Of a stretch of DNA of 5,715 nucleotides, positions 5,474-5,715 are shown in pieces. Within the stretch, counting starts at the first letter, position 1. Each line of letters begins with the position of its first letter. The DNA comes from Chloroflexota bacterium (lineage in GTDB: Bacteria; Chloroflexota; Dehalococcoidia; SAR202; UBA11138), in the NCBI GenBank assembly GCA_022566975.1, contig JADFHV010000149.1, forward strand, positions 1 to 5,715, written 5' to 3'. Below the pieces are notes generated by a model. The model was not told where the DNA came from and searched no databases. It saw only the letters and a program-made list of their open reading frames with translations. Position numbers and translations under genes: made by a program.

Positions 5474-5494
5474 CTGCCGGCAGACGCCGGGCAG
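5474..5494 (+). other. hairpin upstream of the serS TTG start
   Basis: CTGCCGGC (5474-5481) pairs with GCCGGGCAG (5486-5494) around the loop AGAC, giving eight base pairs with one bulged G. No T-run follows, so it is not an intrinsic terminator. It may affect initiation at TTG 5519, 24 bases downstream, or be coding if translation starts at ATG 5465. Confidence 0.35.
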
Positions 5495-5518
5495 CATCCA
5501 CACAGGACAGACGGTCCA

Positions 5519-5715
5519 TTGATAAGCATCGAGCTATTACGTAACGAGCCCGACCGCGTCAAAGACGCCCTCAGGAGACGCGGGGAAGAGGCCCCCATCG
5601 ACCGCGCCCTGGAGCTGGACGTCCGACGGCGCTCGGTCATCGTTGAGGCCGATGGGCTGCGTGCGCGTCGAAACGAGGTCAGCCGTCAGCTTGGCCAGAC
5701 CAAGGAGCGGCCGCC
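5519..5715 (+). CDS. serS: serine--tRNA ligase, N-terminal part (runs off window)
   Basis: The first 65 residues of seryl-tRNA synthetase, which charges tRNA-Ser with serine in the cytoplasm. The start MISIELLRNEPDRVKDALRR (1-20) lines up without gaps with the standard bacterial opening (M-L-D-I-K-x-I-R-x-N-P-x-x-V-x-x-A-L). Then ELDVRRRSVIVEADGLRARRNEVS follows at 32-55, the long antiparallel coiled-coil arm that grips the tRNA; RNEVS is a family hallmark. The catalytic domain is outside the window. I chose TTG 5519 by this alignment; an AGGA lies 11 bases upstream, a weak site. ATG 5465 is in frame and would add an 18-residue Pro/His-containing extension with no homology. It is divergent from the 121-residue gene. 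Identity is secure from the N-terminal arm alone; the start is less so. Confidence 0.88.
   Translation, partial: MISIELLRNEPDRVKDALRRRGEEAPIDRALELDVRRRSVIVEADGLRARRNEVSRQLGQTKERP

Noticed and set aside
5474..5494. Intrinsic terminator before serS
   Set aside because: The stem is good but no T-run follows and serS begins 24 bases later on the same strand.
5442..5518. T-box riboswitch in the serS leader
   Set aside because: The leader is only about 77 bases and has neither the conserved T-box sequence nor a terminator/antiterminator pair.
1..5715. Novel defence, mobile or CRISPR-like system
   Set aside because: No transposase, integrase, repeat array, nuclease or terminal repeats were seen; the recognisable genes are metabolic or translational.

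Overview
The window is bacterial chromosome, GC-rich for most of its length. It uses TTG and GTG start codons freely, has purine-rich ribosome binding sites and recognisable sigma-70 type promoters. The gene content (type II fatty acid synthesis with MaoC-type dehydratases and FabL, a YgfZ-like protein, a signal-less gamma-glutamyltransferase homologue) would suit a Chloroflexota lineage of the Dehalococcoidia/SAR202 kind. That placement is inference from general character and was not tested.

Layout. Bases 1-538 (minus) hold the first 179 residues of a gamma-glutamyltransferase-family protein that runs off the left edge. Bases 539-676 are an A+T-richer spacer. Bases 677-1399 (plus) hold a GcvT/YgfZ-family reading frame that lacks the first part of its folate-binding domain. 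Homology begins near base 734, about where base composition jumps, so this looks like a rearrangement boundary. It meets fabL tail to tail, with an 11-base overlap.

Bases 1389-4894 (minus) are a five-gene lipid operon. In transcription order it holds a MaoC/HadA-like subunit, a MaoC/HadB-like dehydratase, plsX, fabG and fabL. A near-consensus promoter (TTGATT-17-TATAAT) lies at 4924-4952. Together the genes supply the three reducing and dehydrating steps of the fatty acid elongation cycle: FabG ketoreductase, the MaoC pair as 3-hydroxyacyl dehydratase, and FabL enoyl reductase. PlsX then passes acyl chains to phospholipid synthesis. Condensing enzymes, FabD and acyl carrier protein are not in the window. 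Upstream on the same strand, 4991-5356 encodes a 121-residue protein I do not recognise.

The right end carries the start of serS (plus; homology start TTG at 5519). Between it and the 121-residue gene lie two divergent promoter-like sequences whose -10 boxes overlap, plus a 14-base dyad. I found no RNA genes, insertion sequences, CRISPR arrays or clear intrinsic terminators. I do not see a new defence or mobile system here. The main points of interest are the non-standard fatty acid operon, the truncated gcvT-like gene and the shared divergent promoter.
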